Source of the DNA: Spiribacter sp. 1M189
GTDB lineage: Bacteria; Pseudomonadota; Gammaproteobacteria; Nitrococcales; Nitrococcaceae
Assembly: GCF_040838345.1 (NCBI RefSeq)
Contig: NZ_JBAKFF010000001.1
Coordinates: 1,364,001 to 1,428,000, forward strand
Direction of reading: 5' to 3'
Length of the DNA: 64,000 bases
The notes beneath the pieces are model-generated. The model was not told the DNA's origin and did no database searches. It was given only the letters and a program-made list of their open reading frames with translations. The translations under genes were made by a program, and so were the position numbers. This document shows, piece by piece, positions 1 through 10,383 of the stretch; the first letter of the stretch is position 1, and each line of letters starts with the position of its first letter.

Positions 1-1115
1 AGGCTGTTGGCGGTGGTCATGGCGGTCTTGGCGATGGCCTCGTCGATCCGATCGAAATGCACCCCGGGCGCCAGACCGGCCATGGGCCGGGTTTCGTCGG
101 CGTAGGTCTCGGCCCCCACGCAGACCCGCGCCATGGCCGCCACCGTCTCCGCCGGATACTGGCCCATGGCGGTTTCTTCCGAGAGCATGACCGCATCCGT
201 GCCATCCAGCACGGCATTGGCCACGTCCAGCACCTCGGCGCGGGTGGGCATGGGGTTATCGACCATGGACTGCATCATCTGCGTGGCCGTAATCACTACA
301 CAGTCACGCTCGCGGGCCATGCGCATGATCCGCTTCTGCACGCCGGGCAGCTCGGCATCGCCAATTTCGACGGCCAGGTCGCCGCGGGCGATCATCACCG
401 CGTCGGCGGCTTCCATGATCTCGGCCAGCGCATCAACCGCCTCATGGCGCTCGATCTTGGCGACGATGCCGCCATGCCCGCCGGCATCGCGCAGTAGCGA
501 GCGGGCCTCGTCGATGTCCGCGCCATCGCGGGGGAAGGACACCGCCACGTAGTCGGCCTCGAGTTCCGCGGCGAGCTTGATATCCACCCGGTCCTTGTCG
601 GTGAGCGCCCGCACCGAAAGTCCACCACCCAGCCGGTTGATGCCCTTGCGATCCGACAGCATGCCGCCCACCACCACGGTCGTGTGGATGCGCGTCCCCT
701 CGATGCGTTCCACCCGCAGGCGGATCAGCCCATCGGCCAGGAGCAGGATGTCGCCCGGAGCGACGTCGTCAGGCAGCCCGGCGTAGGCGACACCGACACC
801 CTCGGCACTGCCGGCATCGCTACCCAGGGCGGGGTCGAGGAAAAAGGCCGCGCCCTCTTCCAGTTCCGCCGGCCCGTTGGCAAAGCGCTCGACACGGATC
901 TTCGGGCCCTGGAGGTCGCAGAGCATACCCACCACCCGACCGGCGTCCTGGGCCGCCTGATGCAGCGCCTGGGCTCGCCCGCGGTGCTCGTCGTGATCTC
1001 CGTGGGAGAGGTTCATGCGCACCACGTCGACACCGGCATCAACGATGTCGCGCAGCGATTCGGGACTGGTCGTGGCGGGACCAAGGGTAGCCACAATCTT
1101 TGTCTGACGGCTCAT
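1..1115 (-). CDS. pyk: Pyruvate kinase, N-terminal part (cut by window edge)
   Basis: Converts phosphoenolpyruvate and ADP to pyruvate and ATP, the last step of glycolysis, in the cytosol. About 371 N-terminal residues are visible; the C-terminal regulatory domain lies outside the window. It opens with MSRQTKIVATLGPA, the usual start of the family, and carries NLSHG, the domain-B region, the KIE motif with ITATQMMQSM, and SEETAMG. The start at 1115 has an AGGAGGA ribosome binding site just upstream. It is last in the visible tkt-gap-pgk-pyk series, 12 bases after pgk. Family assignment is secure; the partial state is only the window limit. Confidence 0.96.
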   Translation of the reverse strand, partial: MSRQTKIVATLGPATTSPESLRDIVDAGVDVVRMNLSHGDHDEHRGRAQALHQAAQDAGRVVGMLCDLQGPKIRVERFANGPAELEEGAAFFLDPALGSDAGSAEGVGVAYAGLPDDVAPGDILLLADGLIRLRVERIEGTRIHTTVVVGGMLSDRKGINRLGGGLSVRALTDKDRVDIKLAAELEADYVAVSFPRDGADIDEARSLLRDAGGHGGIVAKIERHEAVDALAEIMEAADAVMIARGDLAVEIGDAELPGVQKRIMRMARERDCVVITATQMMQSMVDNPMPTRAEVLDVANAVLDGTDAVMLSEETAMGQYPAETVAAMARVCVGAETYADETRPMAGLAPGVHFDRIDEAIAKTAMTTANS

Positions 1116-1127
1116 TACCGATCCTCC

Positions 1128-2297
1128 TTAACGATCCAGCACCGCCACGGCCGGCAGCTCGCGCCCCTCGAGAAACTCGAGGAAGGCACCACCCCCCGTG
1201 GAGATGTAGGAAATACGATCGCTCACGCCATACTTGGCCACCGCGGCGAGGGTGTCGCCCCCACCGGCAATGGAGAAGGCGGGAGACTCGGCAATCGCTT
1301 CGGCAAGCGCCCGCGTGCCGCCGCCGAAGGCGTCGATCTCGAACACACCCACCGGGCCGTTCCAGACGATGGTGCCGGCCTGACGCAGGCGCTCAGCATA
1401 GGCCGCCGCCGTTTTCGGGCCGACGTCGAGAATCATCTCGTCGTCACCAACCGCATCGACGTCACGCACCCGCGCCTCGGCGGTTTCGCTGAGCTCGTCC
1501 GCGACCACCAGATCCTCCGGGATCGGAATCTCGCCACCCGCCGCACGGGCCTTATCCATGAGCGCCCGGGCGGTATCCACCAGGTCGGCTTCGATCAGCG
1601 ATCTGCCCACCGGATAACCCGCTGCAGCGATGAAGGTATTGGCAATGCCGCCACCGACGATCAACTGATCCACTCGGTCGGTAAGCTGCTCGAGCACGGT
1701 CAGCTTGGTGGAGACCTTGGAGCCGCCGATGATGGCCACCAGCGGCCGGGCCGGTGACTCCAGCGCCTTGCCCAGGGCTTCCAGCTCGGCGGCGAGCAAT
1801 GGTCCGGCCACGGCGTCCGGTGCGAAGCGCGCGACCCCATGGGTGGAGGCCTGGGCCCGATGCGCCGTGCCGAAGGCATCCATGACGAACAGGTCGCAGA
1901 GCGCGGCCATACGGCGGGAGAGGTCCTCGTCATTATCCGTCTCGCCGGCATTGAAGCGCACGTTCTCGCAGAGCACGAGCTCGCCGTCGGCCGGCGCCGG
2001 ATCACCGTCCAGCCAATCACGCACCACCGGTACGTCGCGGCCCAGGAGTTCACCGAGCCGCGCCGCCACGGGCGCAAGGGAGGCATCGGGGTCAAAGGCA
2101 CCCGCCTTCGGGCGGCCGAGATGGCTCATCACCATGACCCGGGCGCCTGCCTCCAGCAGGCGCTGGAGGGTGGGCAGTGCCGCCCTCAGCCGTGCTTCGT
2201 CTCCAACCTCGCCATCCTTGAGCGGCACGTTGAGGTCTTCACGCACCAATACACGCTGGCCCGCAAGGACCACGTCATCCAGTGTCCGTACCGCCAT
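1128..2297 (-). CDS. pgk: Phosphoglycerate kinase
   Basis: Interconverts 1,3-bisphosphoglycerate plus ADP with 3-phosphoglycerate plus ATP. The 389-residue product has the usual length. It shows the N-terminal substrate loop (REDLNVP), SHLGRP, the [10 protein letters not shown] hinge and the C-terminal GGGDT nucleotide motif. The frame is open upstream, but I place the start at MAVRTLDD (2297) because homologues begin there. The ATG shares one base with the stop codon of gap (TAATG), so translation is probably coupled. Confidence 0.96.
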   Translation of the reverse strand: MAVRTLDDVVLAGQRVLVREDLNVPLKDGEVGDEARLRAALPTLQRLLEAGARVMVMSHLGRPKAGAFDPDASLAPVAARLGELLGRDVPVVRDWLDGDPAPADGELVLCENVRFNAGETDNDEDLSRRMAALCDLFVMDAFGTAHRAQASTHGVARFAPDAVAGPLLAAELEALGKALESPARPLVAIIGGSKVSTKLTVLEQLTDRVDQLIVGGGIANTFIAAAGYPVGRSLIEADLVDTARALMDKARAAGGEIPIPEDLVVADELSETAEARVRDVDAVGDDEMILDVGPKTAAAYAERLRQAGTIVWNGPVGVFEIDAFGGGTRALAEAIAESPAFSIAGGGDTLAAVAKYGVSDRISYISTGGGAFLEFLEGRELPAVAVLDR

Positions 2298-3307
2298 TAC
2301 TTGGCCTTCATCATGGCCAGGGCCGTATCCAGCATGCGGTTGGAGAAGCCCCACTCATTGTCGTACCAGGCGCAGGCCTTCACCAGCCGGCCGCTGACCT
2401 TGGTCAGGGTCGCGTCAAAGGTGGAGGAATGCGGGTCGTGGTTGAAGTCCACCGAGACGTAGGGGCCGTCGCTATAGCCCAGCACCCCCTTGAGCGGCCC
2501 CTCCGCGGCGGCCTTGACCACCTCGTTGACCTCATCCACCGAGGTATCGCGCGAGGCGATGAAGGACAGATCGACACTGGAGACGTTGATGGTGGGAATG
2601 CGCATGGCGTAGCCATCCAGGCGTCCATCAAGCTCCGGGAGCACCAGGCCGACCATGGCGGCCGCACCGGTCTTGGTCGGGATCTGCGACATGGTGGCGC
2701 TGCGGGCGCGGCGCAGATCCTTGTGGTAGACGTCGGTGAGCACCTGGTCGTTGGTGTAGGCATGGATCGTGGTCATCAGACCCTGCTCGAGGCCAATGGC
2801 GTCGTTGAGCGGCTTGACCATCGGTGCCAGGCAGTTCGTGGTGCAGGAGGCGTTGGAGACGATGGCGTCATCGGCACGCAGCACGTCATGGTTGACGCCG
2901 TAGACCACCGAGGCGTCGACGTCCTTGCCGGCCGGCGCGGAGATGAGCACCTTCTTCGCGCCACCCTGGAGATGGGCCGAGGCCTTCTCCTTGCTGGCGA
3001 AAAGCCCGGTGCACTCCATGACCACATCGACCCCAAGTTCTCCCCAGGGGAGCTTGGCCGGATCCCGCTCGGCGAGCACCTTGATCTCGTCGCCGTTGAC
3101 CACCAGGTTGCCGTCGCGCACCTCGACCGTTCCGGGGAAGCGGCCGTGCGCGGTATCAACGCGGGTCAGATGGGCGTTGGTCTCGGCATCGCCGAGGTCG
3201 TTGACTGCCACTACCCGGATCTCGTCGCTACGGCCCGCCTCGTAAATCGCGCGCAGCACGTTTCGGCCAATGCGGCCATAGCCGTTGATTCCAACCTTGA
3301 TCGCCAT
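2297..3307 (-). CDS. gap: Type I glyceraldehyde-3-phosphate dehydrogenase
   Basis: Oxidises and phosphorylates glyceraldehyde 3-phosphate to 1,3-bisphosphoglycerate, or the reverse in carbon fixation or gluconeogenesis. 336 residues, normal length. The Rossmann motif GINGYGRIG lies at residues 6-14 and the catalytic SCTTNC with its nucleophilic cysteine near residue 155. It is preceded by GGAGT 8 bases before ATG. It lies between tkt and pgk, a CbbG/Gap-type arrangement common in proteobacteria. The Asp in AVNDLGD suggests NAD rather than NADP use (inference). Confidence 0.96.
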   Translation of the reverse strand: MAIKVGINGYGRIGRNVLRAIYEAGRSDEIRVVAVNDLGDAETNAHLTRVDTAHGRFPGTVEVRDGNLVVNGDEIKVLAERDPAKLPWGELGVDVVMECTGLFASKEKASAHLQGGAKKVLISAPAGKDVDASVVYGVNHDVLRADDAIVSNASCTTNCLAPMVKPLNDAIGLEQGLMTTIHAYTNDQVLTDVYHKDLRRARSATMSQIPTKTGAAAMVGLVLPELDGRLDGYAMRIPTINVSSVDLSFIASRDTSVDEVNEVVKAAAEGPLKGVLGYSDGPYVSVDFNHDPHSSTFDATLTKVSGRLVKACAWYDNEWGFSNRMLDTALAMMKAK

Positions 3308-3370
3308 GTTGTCGACTCCTGATTATTGCTCTGATCTTCGCTGATCGTGTCGTGATGAACGCCGGCGGTT

Positions 3371-5371
3371 TCAGTTCGCCAGCTGTTGCTCGAGGGCCGC
3401 CACCACTGCCTCGGTGGTCAGCCCCATATGCTCATAGACCGTGCCGCCGGGTGCCGAGGCGCCGAAGTGACGCAGCCCGACCAGTCCCGATTCACTGGCC
3501 ACCAGGGCCCGCCAGCTGTCGGGGGTGGCCGCCTCCACGGCCACCCGCGCCTGAATAGCGCTGGGCAGCACGGCCTCGCGGTAGTCCTTCGGCTGCGCCA
3601 GGAACCGCTCCAGGCAGGGAACCGAGACAACGCGGACAGCGTGTCCGCGCGCCTCGAGCGCCTCCGCGGCCGCCACCGCCATGCCCACCTCCGAGCCGCT
3701 GGCCATGACGATCGCCTCCGGAACGGCGCCGGGCTCACGCAGGACATAGCCACCGCGGCGAATGGCCTCGATTTCGTCGTTCTGACGCGGCTGATGCGGC
3801 AGCTTCTGCCGCGACAGCGCCAGTGCGCTGGGGCCGTCGGTCCGCTCCAGCGAGGCCTGCCAGGCCACCGCCGTTTCGGTGAGATCGCACGGCCGCCAGA
3901 CATCCAGATTGGGGATCAGGCGCAGGCTCGGCAGCTGCTCGATGGGCTGATGCGTGGGTCCGTCCTCGCCCAGGCCAATGGAGTCATGGGTATAGACGAT
4001 AATGCTGCGCACACCCATGAGCGCCGCCATGCGCACGGCATTGCGCGCATAGTCCGAGAACACCAGGAAGGTCCCGCCGTAGGGGATGATCCCGCCATGC
4101 AGGGCAAGGCCGTTCATGATGGCCGTCATGCCGAATTCGCGAACGCCGTAGAAGAGATAGTTGCCGTCGGCATCCTCCGCGCTCACCGGGGTGCAGTCGG
4201 ACCACCAGGTGTTGTTGGAACCGGTCAGATCAGCCGATCCGCCGACCAGCTCCGGCAGGTACGGACCGAAACCGTTCAGCACCGCCTGCGAGTGCTTGCG
4301 GCTTGCATCGTCCTTACCCGTCGCCTGGGCCTTTTCGATGAACGCCCGGGCATGCTCGGCGAAGTGCGCCGGCAGGTCGCCGGTCATGCGCCGCTCGAAA
4401 TCGGCGGCCAACTCCGGATGCGCCTCTCGATAGGCCGCCAGCGTCTCACGCCACTCGACCTCGGCAGCGGAACCGCGGGCGCGGGCATCCCAGCCCTCGT
4501 AGATGTCGTCGGGAATCTCGAAGGGGCCATGCTCCCAGCCCAGGAACTCCCGGCTTGCCTGAATCTCGTCCTCGCCCAGCGGCGCCCCGTGCACGCCATG
4601 CGTGCCACAGACATTGGGCGCTCCGAATCCGATGGTGGTTTTCGCGCAGATCAGCGAGGGCCGATCAGTCACGGCCCGGGTCTGCTCGATGGCGGCGCGC
4701 ACGGCATCGGCATCGTGGCCGTCGACCTCCTCCACCAAATGCCAGCCGTAGGCACGGAACCGGGCCGGGGTGTCATCGGTGAACCAGCCCCGCACCTTGC
4801 CGTCGATGGAGATGCCGTTGTCATCGTAGATGCCGATGAGCTTGCCGAGACCCAGGGTGCCCGCCAGCGAGCAGGCCTCGTGGGAGATGCCCTCCATCAA
4901 GCAGCCATCGCCGAGGAAACAGTAGGTGTGGTGGTCCACCAGCATATGGCCGGGGCGGTTGAACTGGCCGGCAAGGATGCGCTCGGCGAGCGCCATGCCC
5001 ACCGCGTTGGCCAGCCCCTGACCCAACGGCCCCGTGGTGGTCTCGACGCCGGGTGTGTCACCGACCTCCGGATGACCCGGCGTGCCCGATTCGAGCTGAC
5101 GGAAGTTGCGCAGCGTATCCAGTGTCAGGTCATAGCCGCTCAGGTGCAACAGCGAGTAGATGAGCATGGAGCCATGGCCGTTCGAGAGAACAAAGCGGTC
5201 ACGGTTGGGCCAGTGAGGGTTGGCGGGGTTGTGTCGAAGGAAGTCGTTCCAGAGGACTTCGGCGATATCGGCCATGCCCATGGGCGCGCCGGGATGGCCG
5301 GATTGGGCCTGCTGGACGGCGTCCATGGCGAGGGCGCGGATCGCGTTGGCGAGTTGACGGCGACTGGGCAT
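3371..5371 (-). CDS. tkt: Transketolase
   Basis: Thiamine-diphosphate enzyme moving two-carbon ketol units between sugar phosphates in the pentose phosphate and Calvin pathways. 666 residues, close to E. coli TktA. It has the N-terminal [12 protein letters not shown] motif, the ThDP/Mg site [13 protein letters not shown], and the C-terminal [11 protein letters not shown] region. The frame stays open for about 50 codons beyond the chosen ATG at 5371, but homologues start at [12 protein letters not shown]. It is divergent from metK across 130 bp and is followed after 63 bp by gap, so all four sugar enzymes may be one transcript. Confidence 0.95.
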   Translation of the reverse strand: MPSRRQLANAIRALAMDAVQQAQSGHPGAPMGMADIAEVLWNDFLRHNPANPHWPNRDRFVLSNGHGSMLIYSLLHLSGYDLTLDTLRNFRQLESGTPGHPEVGDTPGVETTTGPLGQGLANAVGMALAERILAGQFNRPGHMLVDHHTYCFLGDGCLMEGISHEACSLAGTLGLGKLIGIYDDNGISIDGKVRGWFTDDTPARFRAYGWHLVEEVDGHDADAVRAAIEQTRAVTDRPSLICAKTTIGFGAPNVCGTHGVHGAPLGEDEIQASREFLGWEHGPFEIPDDIYEGWDARARGSAAEVEWRETLAAYREAHPELAADFERRMTGDLPAHFAEHARAFIEKAQATGKDDASRKHSQAVLNGFGPYLPELVGGSADLTGSNNTWWSDCTPVSAEDADGNYLFYGVREFGMTAIMNGLALHGGIIPYGGTFLVFSDYARNAVRMAALMGVRSIIVYTHDSIGLGEDGPTHQPIEQLPSLRLIPNLDVWRPCDLTETAVAWQASLERTDGPSALALSRQKLPHQPRQNDEIEAIRRGGYVLREPGAVPEAIVMASGSEVGMAVAAAEALEARGHAVRVVSVPCLERFLAQPKDYREAVLPSAIQARVAVEAATPDSWRALVASESGLVGLRHFGASAPGGTVYEHMGLTTEAVVAALEQQLAN

Positions 5372-5501
5372 GGGGCGGTTTCTCCGGGGCAGATGCAAGC
5401 GGTTATGTGGGCGGCAATTCTCCAGAACTTCCCGCATGCAGGCAACCGACTGTACAATCGTGCGAGTTTTTGTGCCGGCGACAAGGAGTGCACTGCCAGC
5501 A

Positions 5502-6662
5502 ATGGGCAACCAGTATCTGTTCACCTCCGAATCGGTCTCCGAGGGTCATCCGGACAAGGTCGCGGACCAGATCTCCGATGCGGTGCTCGATGCCATCCTC
5601 GCTGATGACCAGTCGGCCCGGGTGGCCTGTGAGACCTTGGTCAAGACGGGTATGGTCATCGTCGCCGGCGAGATTACGACCTCGGCCTGGATCGATCTCG
5701 AGGACCTGGTCCGCCGGACCATTCTGGAGATCGGCTATGACAGTGCCGAGGTGGGTTTTGATGGCGCCACCTGCGCGGTGCTGAACGCCATCGGCAAGCA
5801 GAGCCCGGACATCAACCAGGGAGTTGACCGGGAGGATCCGGAAGAACAGGGCGCGGGCGACCAGGGCATGATGTTCGGTTATGCCTGCCGTGAGACGGAT
5901 GTGCTTATGCCAGCCCCCATCACCTACGCACACCGGCTGGTCAAGCGCCATAGCGACATCCGCCGTCGCGGCGTACTGCCGTGGCTGCGGCCCGATGCCA
6001 AGTCGCAGGTGAGCTTCGTCTACGAGGACGGCGAGCCGGTGGCCGTGGATACGATCGTGCTGTCCAGCCAGCATGACGACACGGTATCCCAGGACGACAT
6101 CAAGGAAGCGATCATGGAGGAGGTGATCCGGCCGGTGATCCCCGAGCACTGGATCAGCGACCGGACGCGTTTCTTCATCAACCCCACGGGCAAGTTCGTC
6201 ATTGGCGGGCCGGTGGGTGACTGCGGCCTGACCGGCCGCAAGATCATCGTCGACACCTATGGCGGCATGTCGCGCCATGGTGGCGGCGCCTTCTCGGGCA
6301 AGGACCCGTCCAAGGTGGACCGCTCGGCGGCCTATGCCTGTCGTTATGTGGCCAAGAACATTGTCGCCGCCGGCCTTGCCGAGAAGTGCGAGATCCAGCT
6401 CGCCTACGCCATCGGCGTGGCCGAGCCGATGTCGATCTTCGTCGACACCTTTGGCACCGGCCGGGTCTCCGAAGCCCGCCTGGTGGAACTGGTCCGCGAG
6501 CACTTCGATCTACGTCCCTACGGCATCCTGAAGATGCTGGATCTGGTCCGCCCCATCTATCGGCCGACGGCCAGCTTCGGCCACTTCGGCCGCGAGGAGG
6601 ACGGCTTCCCCTGGGAGCGGACCGACCGGGCGGAGGCCCTGCGCAGCGCCGCGGGCCTGTAA
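5502..6662 (+). CDS. metK: S-adenosylmethionine synthetase
   Basis: Makes S-adenosylmethionine from methionine and ATP. 386 residues, the family size. Motifs include the ATP site [12 protein letters not shown] near the N terminus, the [12 protein letters not shown] loop signature, and the phosphate loop [19 protein letters not shown] at 5502 follows AAGGAG 12 bases upstream; longer in-frame starts overlap the tkt promoter region and lack homology. A TACAAT hexamer at 5453-5458 is a possible -10 box, with no good -35. I saw no SAM riboswitch in the 130-bp leader. It is followed by the riboswitch-controlled ahcY. Confidence 0.96.
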   Translation: MGNQYLFTSESVSEGHPDKVADQISDAVLDAILADDQSARVACETLVKTGMVIVAGEITTSAWIDLEDLVRRTILEIGYDSAEVGFDGATCAVLNAIGKQSPDINQGVDREDPEEQGAGDQGMMFGYACRETDVLMPAPITYAHRLVKRHSDIRRRGVLPWLRPDAKSQVSFVYEDGEPVAVDTIVLSSQHDDTVSQDDIKEAIMEEVIRPVIPEHWISDRTRFFINPTGKFVIGGPVGDCGLTGRKIIVDTYGGMSRHGGGAFSGKDPSKVDRSAAYACRYVAKNIVAAGLAEKCEIQLAYAIGVAEPMSIFVDTFGTGRVSEARLVELVREHFDLRPYGILKMLDLVRPIYRPTASFGHFGREEDGFPWERTDRAEALRSAAGL

Positions 6663-6675
6663 CCGCCGCCATACC

Positions 6676-6737
6676 GGTCCGCGTGTCGAGGAGCGCTGCA
6701 CTTCGCCGAGAGGCGGGGGAGGCTCGGCTCACGGACC
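6676..6737 (+). promoter_or_regulatory. S-adenosylhomocysteine (SAH) riboswitch
   Basis: The leader contains the conserved core GAGGAGCGCTGCA (6688-6700) and AGGCTCG (6720-6726) of the SAH riboswitch class. Bases 6676-6690 pair with 6723-6737 as a long P1 with two mismatches and one G-U pair. Bases 6701-6707 pair with 6712-6718 as a hairpin with a GAGA loop. It sits between metK and ahcY, 41 bases before the ahcY ATG, which is where this class is found in proteobacteria. In characterised members SAH binding raises ahcY expression. Confidence 0.9.
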
Positions 6738-6778
6738 CAACCGACAACGGCGCTCGACGGAACACATGGAGTTGAACC

Positions 6779-8191
6779 ATGAACGCTGTCGTTGAAACCA
6801 AGCTCTCCGGCTCGATCATTGCCGATGCAAGCCTTGCCCCCTGGGGCCGGCGCGAGATCGAGATCGCCGAGACGGAAATGCCCGGCCTGATGGCCCTGCG
6901 CGAGAAGTATGCCGACGAGCAGCCGCTGAAGGGCGCTCGCGTCGCCGGGTCGATCCACATGACCATCCAGACCGCGGTACTCATCCAGACGCTGGAGGCC
7001 CTGGGCGCGGAATGCCGCTGGGCAAGCTGCAACATTTACTCCACCCAGGACCATGCGGCGGCGGCCATCGCCGAGGCCGGCACCCCGGTTTTCGCTTTCA
7101 AGGGCGAGTCGCTGGAGGAGTACTGGGAATTCACTCATCGTATCCTCGAGTGGCCCAACGGCGAACCCAACATGATCCTCGACGATGGTGGCGATGCCAC
7201 TCTGGCCGTGACGCTGGGCGCGAAGGCCGAGCAGGATCCCTCCATTCTGGATAATCCTGGCAGTGATGAGGAGCGGGCGCTGTTCGCGGCCATCCAGCGA
7301 CGGCTCAAGGACAACCCCGGTTTCTACGCCCGCACCCAGGCCGCCATCAAGGGCGTGACCGAGGAGACCACCACCGGTGCAAAGCGTCTGTACGAAATGC
7401 AGCAGACCGGAGAGCTGCCCTTCCCGGCGATGAACGTCAATGACTCGGTGACCAAAACCAAATTCGACAACCTCTACGGCTGCCGCGAATCGCTGGTGGA
7501 CGGCCTGAAGCGCGCCACCGACGTCATGATCGCCGGCAAGATCGCCGTGGTCGTCGGCTATGGCGATGTGGGCAAGGGCTGTGCCCAGAGCCTGAAGGCC
7601 CTGGGTGCCAGCGTCTGGGTCACCGAGGTCGACCCCATCTGCGCCCTGCAGGCGGCGATGGAGGGGTACCGCGTGGTCACCATGGAGGAGGCGGCGGACA
7701 AGGCCGACATCTTCTGCAGTGCCACCGGCAACTACAACGTCATCAACCATGACCACATGGCGGCCATGAAGAACGAGGCCATCGTCTGCAACATCGGCCA
7801 TTTCGACAACGAGATCGATGTCGCCGGGCTGCGTCAGTACGAGTGGGAGAACATCAAGCCGCAGGTGGATCACATCACTTTCCCCGACGGCAAAAAGATC
7901 ATCCTCCTGGCACAGGGCCGGCTGATGAATCTCGGCTGCGCGACCGGCCATCCCAGCTTCGTGATGTCGGCGAGCTTCACCAACCAGGTGCTCGCGCAGA
8001 TGGCGTTGTTCAACAATGATGGCAGCTACGGCAACGAGGTCTACGTCCTGCCGAAGCATCTGGACGAAGAGGTGGCACGGTTGCATCTGGAGAAGATCGG
8101 CGCCCACCTGACCACTCTGCGTGAGGAGCAGGCGAAGTACATCGGCGTTCCGGTGGAAGGCCCGTACAAGCCTGAGCACTATCGCTACTGA
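6779..8191 (+). CDS. ahcY: Adenosylhomocysteinase
   Basis: Reversibly hydrolyses S-adenosylhomocysteine to adenosine and homocysteine, clearing the product inhibitor of methyltransferases. 470 residues, the longer bacterial form with an insertion around residues 145-185. It shows [33 protein letters not shown], the NAD-binding [11 protein letters not shown], and ends in KPEHYRY as the family does. The ATG has only a weak GGAG 6 bases upstream, consistent with control by the riboswitch in its leader. It forms the SAM cycle with metK upstream. Confidence 0.97.
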   Translation: MNAVVETKLSGSIIADASLAPWGRREIEIAETEMPGLMALREKYADEQPLKGARVAGSIHMTIQTAVLIQTLEALGAECRWASCNIYSTQDHAAAAIAEAGTPVFAFKGESLEEYWEFTHRILEWPNGEPNMILDDGGDATLAVTLGAKAEQDPSILDNPGSDEERALFAAIQRRLKDNPGFYARTQAAIKGVTEETTTGAKRLYEMQQTGELPFPAMNVNDSVTKTKFDNLYGCRESLVDGLKRATDVMIAGKIAVVVGYGDVGKGCAQSLKALGASVWVTEVDPICALQAAMEGYRVVTMEEAADKADIFCSATGNYNVINHDHMAAMKNEAIVCNIGHFDNEIDVAGLRQYEWENIKPQVDHITFPDGKKIILLAQGRLMNLGCATGHPSFVMSASFTNQVLAQMALFNNDGSYGNEVYVLPKHLDEEVARLHLEKIGAHLTTLREEQAKYIGVPVEGPYKPEHYRY

Positions 8192-8915
8192 TCACGCCAC
8201 GCGCCTGCATGTAACAGGCATACCACCGGTCGGGGAGGTCATGGACCTGCCCGATGCGGTGGTTCGACATATCCAGGCCCGTCGTCTGCGCCGCAGCGAC
8301 GGGCTTGTGCTTTTTGACGGTACCGGCGGCGAATACGCGGCCCGGCTCGAGACGCTCGAGAAGCGCCGGGCCCGGGCCTTTATCGAATCGTTCTCACCCC
8401 GCGAGGCCGAGTCCCCGGTGGCCGTGACCATCCTGCAGGGGATCAGCAAGGGCGAACGCATGGACTACTCGGTGCAGAAGGCCACCGAGCTGGGCGTCGC
8501 CCGCCTCATCCCGGTCATCACCGAGCGCTGCGTGGTACGGCTCGACGCCGATCGCTGGGCGAAGAAGCAGCGCCACTGGCAGGCCGTGGCGGTGGCCGCC
8601 TGTGAGCAGTGCGGCCGCAACCGGATTCCCCCGGTGGACATGCCCTGTGCATTGGAAGATGCGCTGACGGCGGTCGAGGGCCTCGCCGGCGTGATCTTTG
8701 ATACCGAGGGCGATCGTGCGGCGCATGAGCTTGACCCCACCCCGCAGATCGCCACGTTGATCGGTCCGGAGGGCGGGCTGGCGCCCGCCGAGATCCAGCG
8801 CGTCGCCGATCTCGGCTGGCAGCGCATCCGCCTCGGCCCACGCATCCTGCGCAGCGACACCGCTCCGGTGGCGGCGCTTGCGGTCATTCAGACGGTGATC
8901 GGGGACCTGGGCTGA
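8121..8915 (+). CDS. rsmE: 16S rRNA (uracil-1498-N3)-methyltransferase RsmE
   Basis: SPOUT-class enzyme that methylates U1498 of 16S rRNA with SAM. The body shows [25 protein letters not shown], and the knot motifs [11 protein letters not shown] and [12 protein letters not shown]. The start is unclear. Homology to the PUA-like N-terminal domain begins near 8200 (RLHVTGIPP), but no ATG, GTG or TTG lies there in frame. The choices are GTG 8121, overlapping ahcY by 71 bases, or ATG 8241, which would cut the first strand but has GGGGAGG two bases upstream. A non-standard start near 8200 is also possible. Function is secure, start is not. Confidence 0.9.
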   Translation: MRSRRSTSAFRWKARTSLSTIATDHATRLHVTGIPPVGEVMDLPDAVVRHIQARRLRRSDGLVLFDGTGGEYAARLETLEKRRARAFIESFSPREAESPVAVTILQGISKGERMDYSVQKATELGVARLIPVITERCVVRLDADRWAKKQRHWQAVAVAACEQCGRNRIPPVDMPCALEDALTAVEGLAGVIFDTEGDRAAHELDPTPQIATLIGPEGGLAPAEIQRVADLGWQRIRLGPRILRSDTAPVAALAVIQTVIGDLG

Positions 8916-8932
8916 ACCGGCCTCAAGGAGCC

Positions 8933-10114
8933 ATGATGCCCCGGCTTGCCCGTCAGCCACTCACCGTCATCGTCATTGCCCAGCTGTTCGGCACCTCGCT
9001 TTGGTTCAGCATCAACGGTGTCTGGTTCTCGCTTGCCGGCGAGCTGGGACTGGCTGAGGCGGATCTGGGCCGGCTTACGCTGAGCATCCAGGCGGGATTC
9101 ATTCTGGGTACGCTGGTGCTGGCCACCACGGGGCTTGCCGACCGGTTTTCCGCGAGTCGGATCTTTGCGACGGCGAGTCTCGTCGGTGCGCTCATGAACG
9201 CGGGATTCATCCTCGCCGCCACCAGTCCGACGCTGGCTGTTATGCTGCGCTTTCTTACCGGACTCTGCCTTGCCGGCATCTATCCGCTGGGCATGAAGAT
9301 GGTCATCGCCTGGACGCCGTCGCACGCCGGCGCCGCACTCGCCTGGCTGGTCGGCATGCTGACGCTGGGCACCGCCACGCCGCATCTCATGCGCGGGCTT
9401 ACGCTGGGGCTGCCTTGGGAAGGGGCACTGCTGGGGGCATCGGCGCTGGCACTGGTTGGCGGGGCGTTGGTATTGCGCCTGGGTGACGGGCCCCATCTGC
9501 CATCCACCGCCGGTCCCATCGCTCTGCGCGGCGGTCTCGAGGCCCTGCGCATGCCCGCTTTCCGGGCGGCGGCCGGCGGTTATTTCGGGCATATGTGGGA
9601 GCTCTACGCGGTCTGGATGCTGGTGCCGTTGCTGGTGGCCCGCGAGATCGACCGGATGGGGGCGACCACTAGTGTCATCCCCCTCCTTTCCTGGCTGATC
9701 ATCGGCATCGGGCTGGTGGGCTGCGTCATCGGCGGGCATCTCAGTCGCCGCCTTGGCAGTGCCTGGGTAGCGTCCCGGGCACTCAGCGTCTCCGGCGGCC
9801 TGTGCCTTGGCTATCCCCTGCTGGCCGCCATCGGCACACCGTCGCTTATCCTGATCGCCCTGCTGTTCATCTGGGGGCTGACGGTGATCGCCGACTCGCC
9901 ACAATTCTCGGCGCTGGCCTCGGCGAGCGCCCCCTCCCATCGGGTGGGCGCCTCGCTGGCCATCATGAACGCCATCGGCTTTGGCCTGAGCATCCCGGCC
10001 ATCTGGCTGACCAGTCATTTCTGGGCGATCCAGGGCCCCTGGGTGGTTATCTGGCTACTACCCGGGCCGTTACTCGGCCTGTCCGCACTTCGTCATTTTT
10101 CCGCTGAGAAATGA
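8933..10114 (+). CDS. MFS transporter
   Basis: Inner membrane secondary transporter of the major facilitator superfamily; substrate unknown. 393 residues with about 12 hydrophobic segments. The first (IVIAQLFGTSLWFSINGVW) resembles the start of CynX/NarK-like permeases, and LADRFSASRIF fits the MFS loop 2-3 signature position. The start is one of two adjacent ATGs (8933 or 8936) behind AAGGAG. It lies 17 bases after rsmE in the same direction and may be read from the same transcript. An AT-rich gap follows, separating it from the next cluster. Confidence 0.85.
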   Translation: MMPRLARQPLTVIVIAQLFGTSLWFSINGVWFSLAGELGLAEADLGRLTLSIQAGFILGTLVLATTGLADRFSASRIFATASLVGALMNAGFILAATSPTLAVMLRFLTGLCLAGIYPLGMKMVIAWTPSHAGAALAWLVGMLTLGTATPHLMRGLTLGLPWEGALLGASALALVGGALVLRLGDGPHLPSTAGPIALRGGLEALRMPAFRAAAGGYFGHMWELYAVWMLVPLLVAREIDRMGATTSVIPLLSWLIIGIGLVGCVIGGHLSRRLGSAWVASRALSVSGGLCLGYPLLAAIGTPSLILIALLFIWGLTVIADSPQFSALASASAPSHRVGASLAIMNAIGFGLSIPAIWLTSHFWAIQGPWVVIWLLPGPLLGLSALRHFSAEK

Positions 10115-10218
10115 AAGAATTCGTCGGTTAATTATTCATTACTTTACTGGATTTACCCCCCTTAAGTCGGTACAACATCGGGCGGTTCGAATCGGAACTT
10201 TTGCGGGAGAATGGACTC

Positions 10219-10374
10219 ATGATGGTGTTACCCTTCCTGCTCGTCGCGATCGCGCTCGGGCTGGCCTTTTTCGAAAAACCCGGTGCGGGCTATGTCGTCT
10301 GGGGCGGAGGCGTTCTCTGGACCCTCTGGCTGCTGAACGTGCACGCCACCGACAAACTCAATCTCAACTTCTAG
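10219..10374 (+). CDS. Small membrane protein, DUF5993-like (51 residues)
   Basis: A 51-residue protein beginning MMVLPFLLVAIALGLAFF and ending HATDKLNLNF, with two short hydrophobic stretches (about residues 3-18 and 24-39). GGGAGA lies 8 bases before the ATG, and the next gene starts 9 bases after its stop, so it is probably cotranscribed with dsbB. Length, the HATD near the end and the place before a DsbB gene match my recollection of family DUF5993; function is unknown. The second ATG at 10222 is an alternative start. Confidence 0.75.
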   Translation: MMVLPFLLVAIALGLAFFEKPGAGYVVWGGGVLWTLWLLNVHATDKLNLNF

Positions 10375-10383
10375 GGGGCGGAG

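Noticed and set aside
5372-5501. SAM riboswitch in the metK leader
   Set aside because: I found none of the conserved cores of the SAM classes I know in the 130 bases; the leader looks like an ordinary promoter region.
3386-5605. 739-codon open frame on the plus strand opposite tkt
   Set aside because: It is a shadow frame in high-GC sequence; its translation has no recognisable motifs, while the minus strand encodes a complete transketolase.
6557-8179. 540-codon open frame opposite ahcY
   Set aside because: Shadow frame; it also spans the riboswitch and shows no family motifs.
10181-10200. GGTTCGAATC, resembling a tRNA T-loop, before the small gene at 10219
   Set aside because: The bases on both sides cannot pair as a T stem and no acceptor, D or anticodon arms fit around it.
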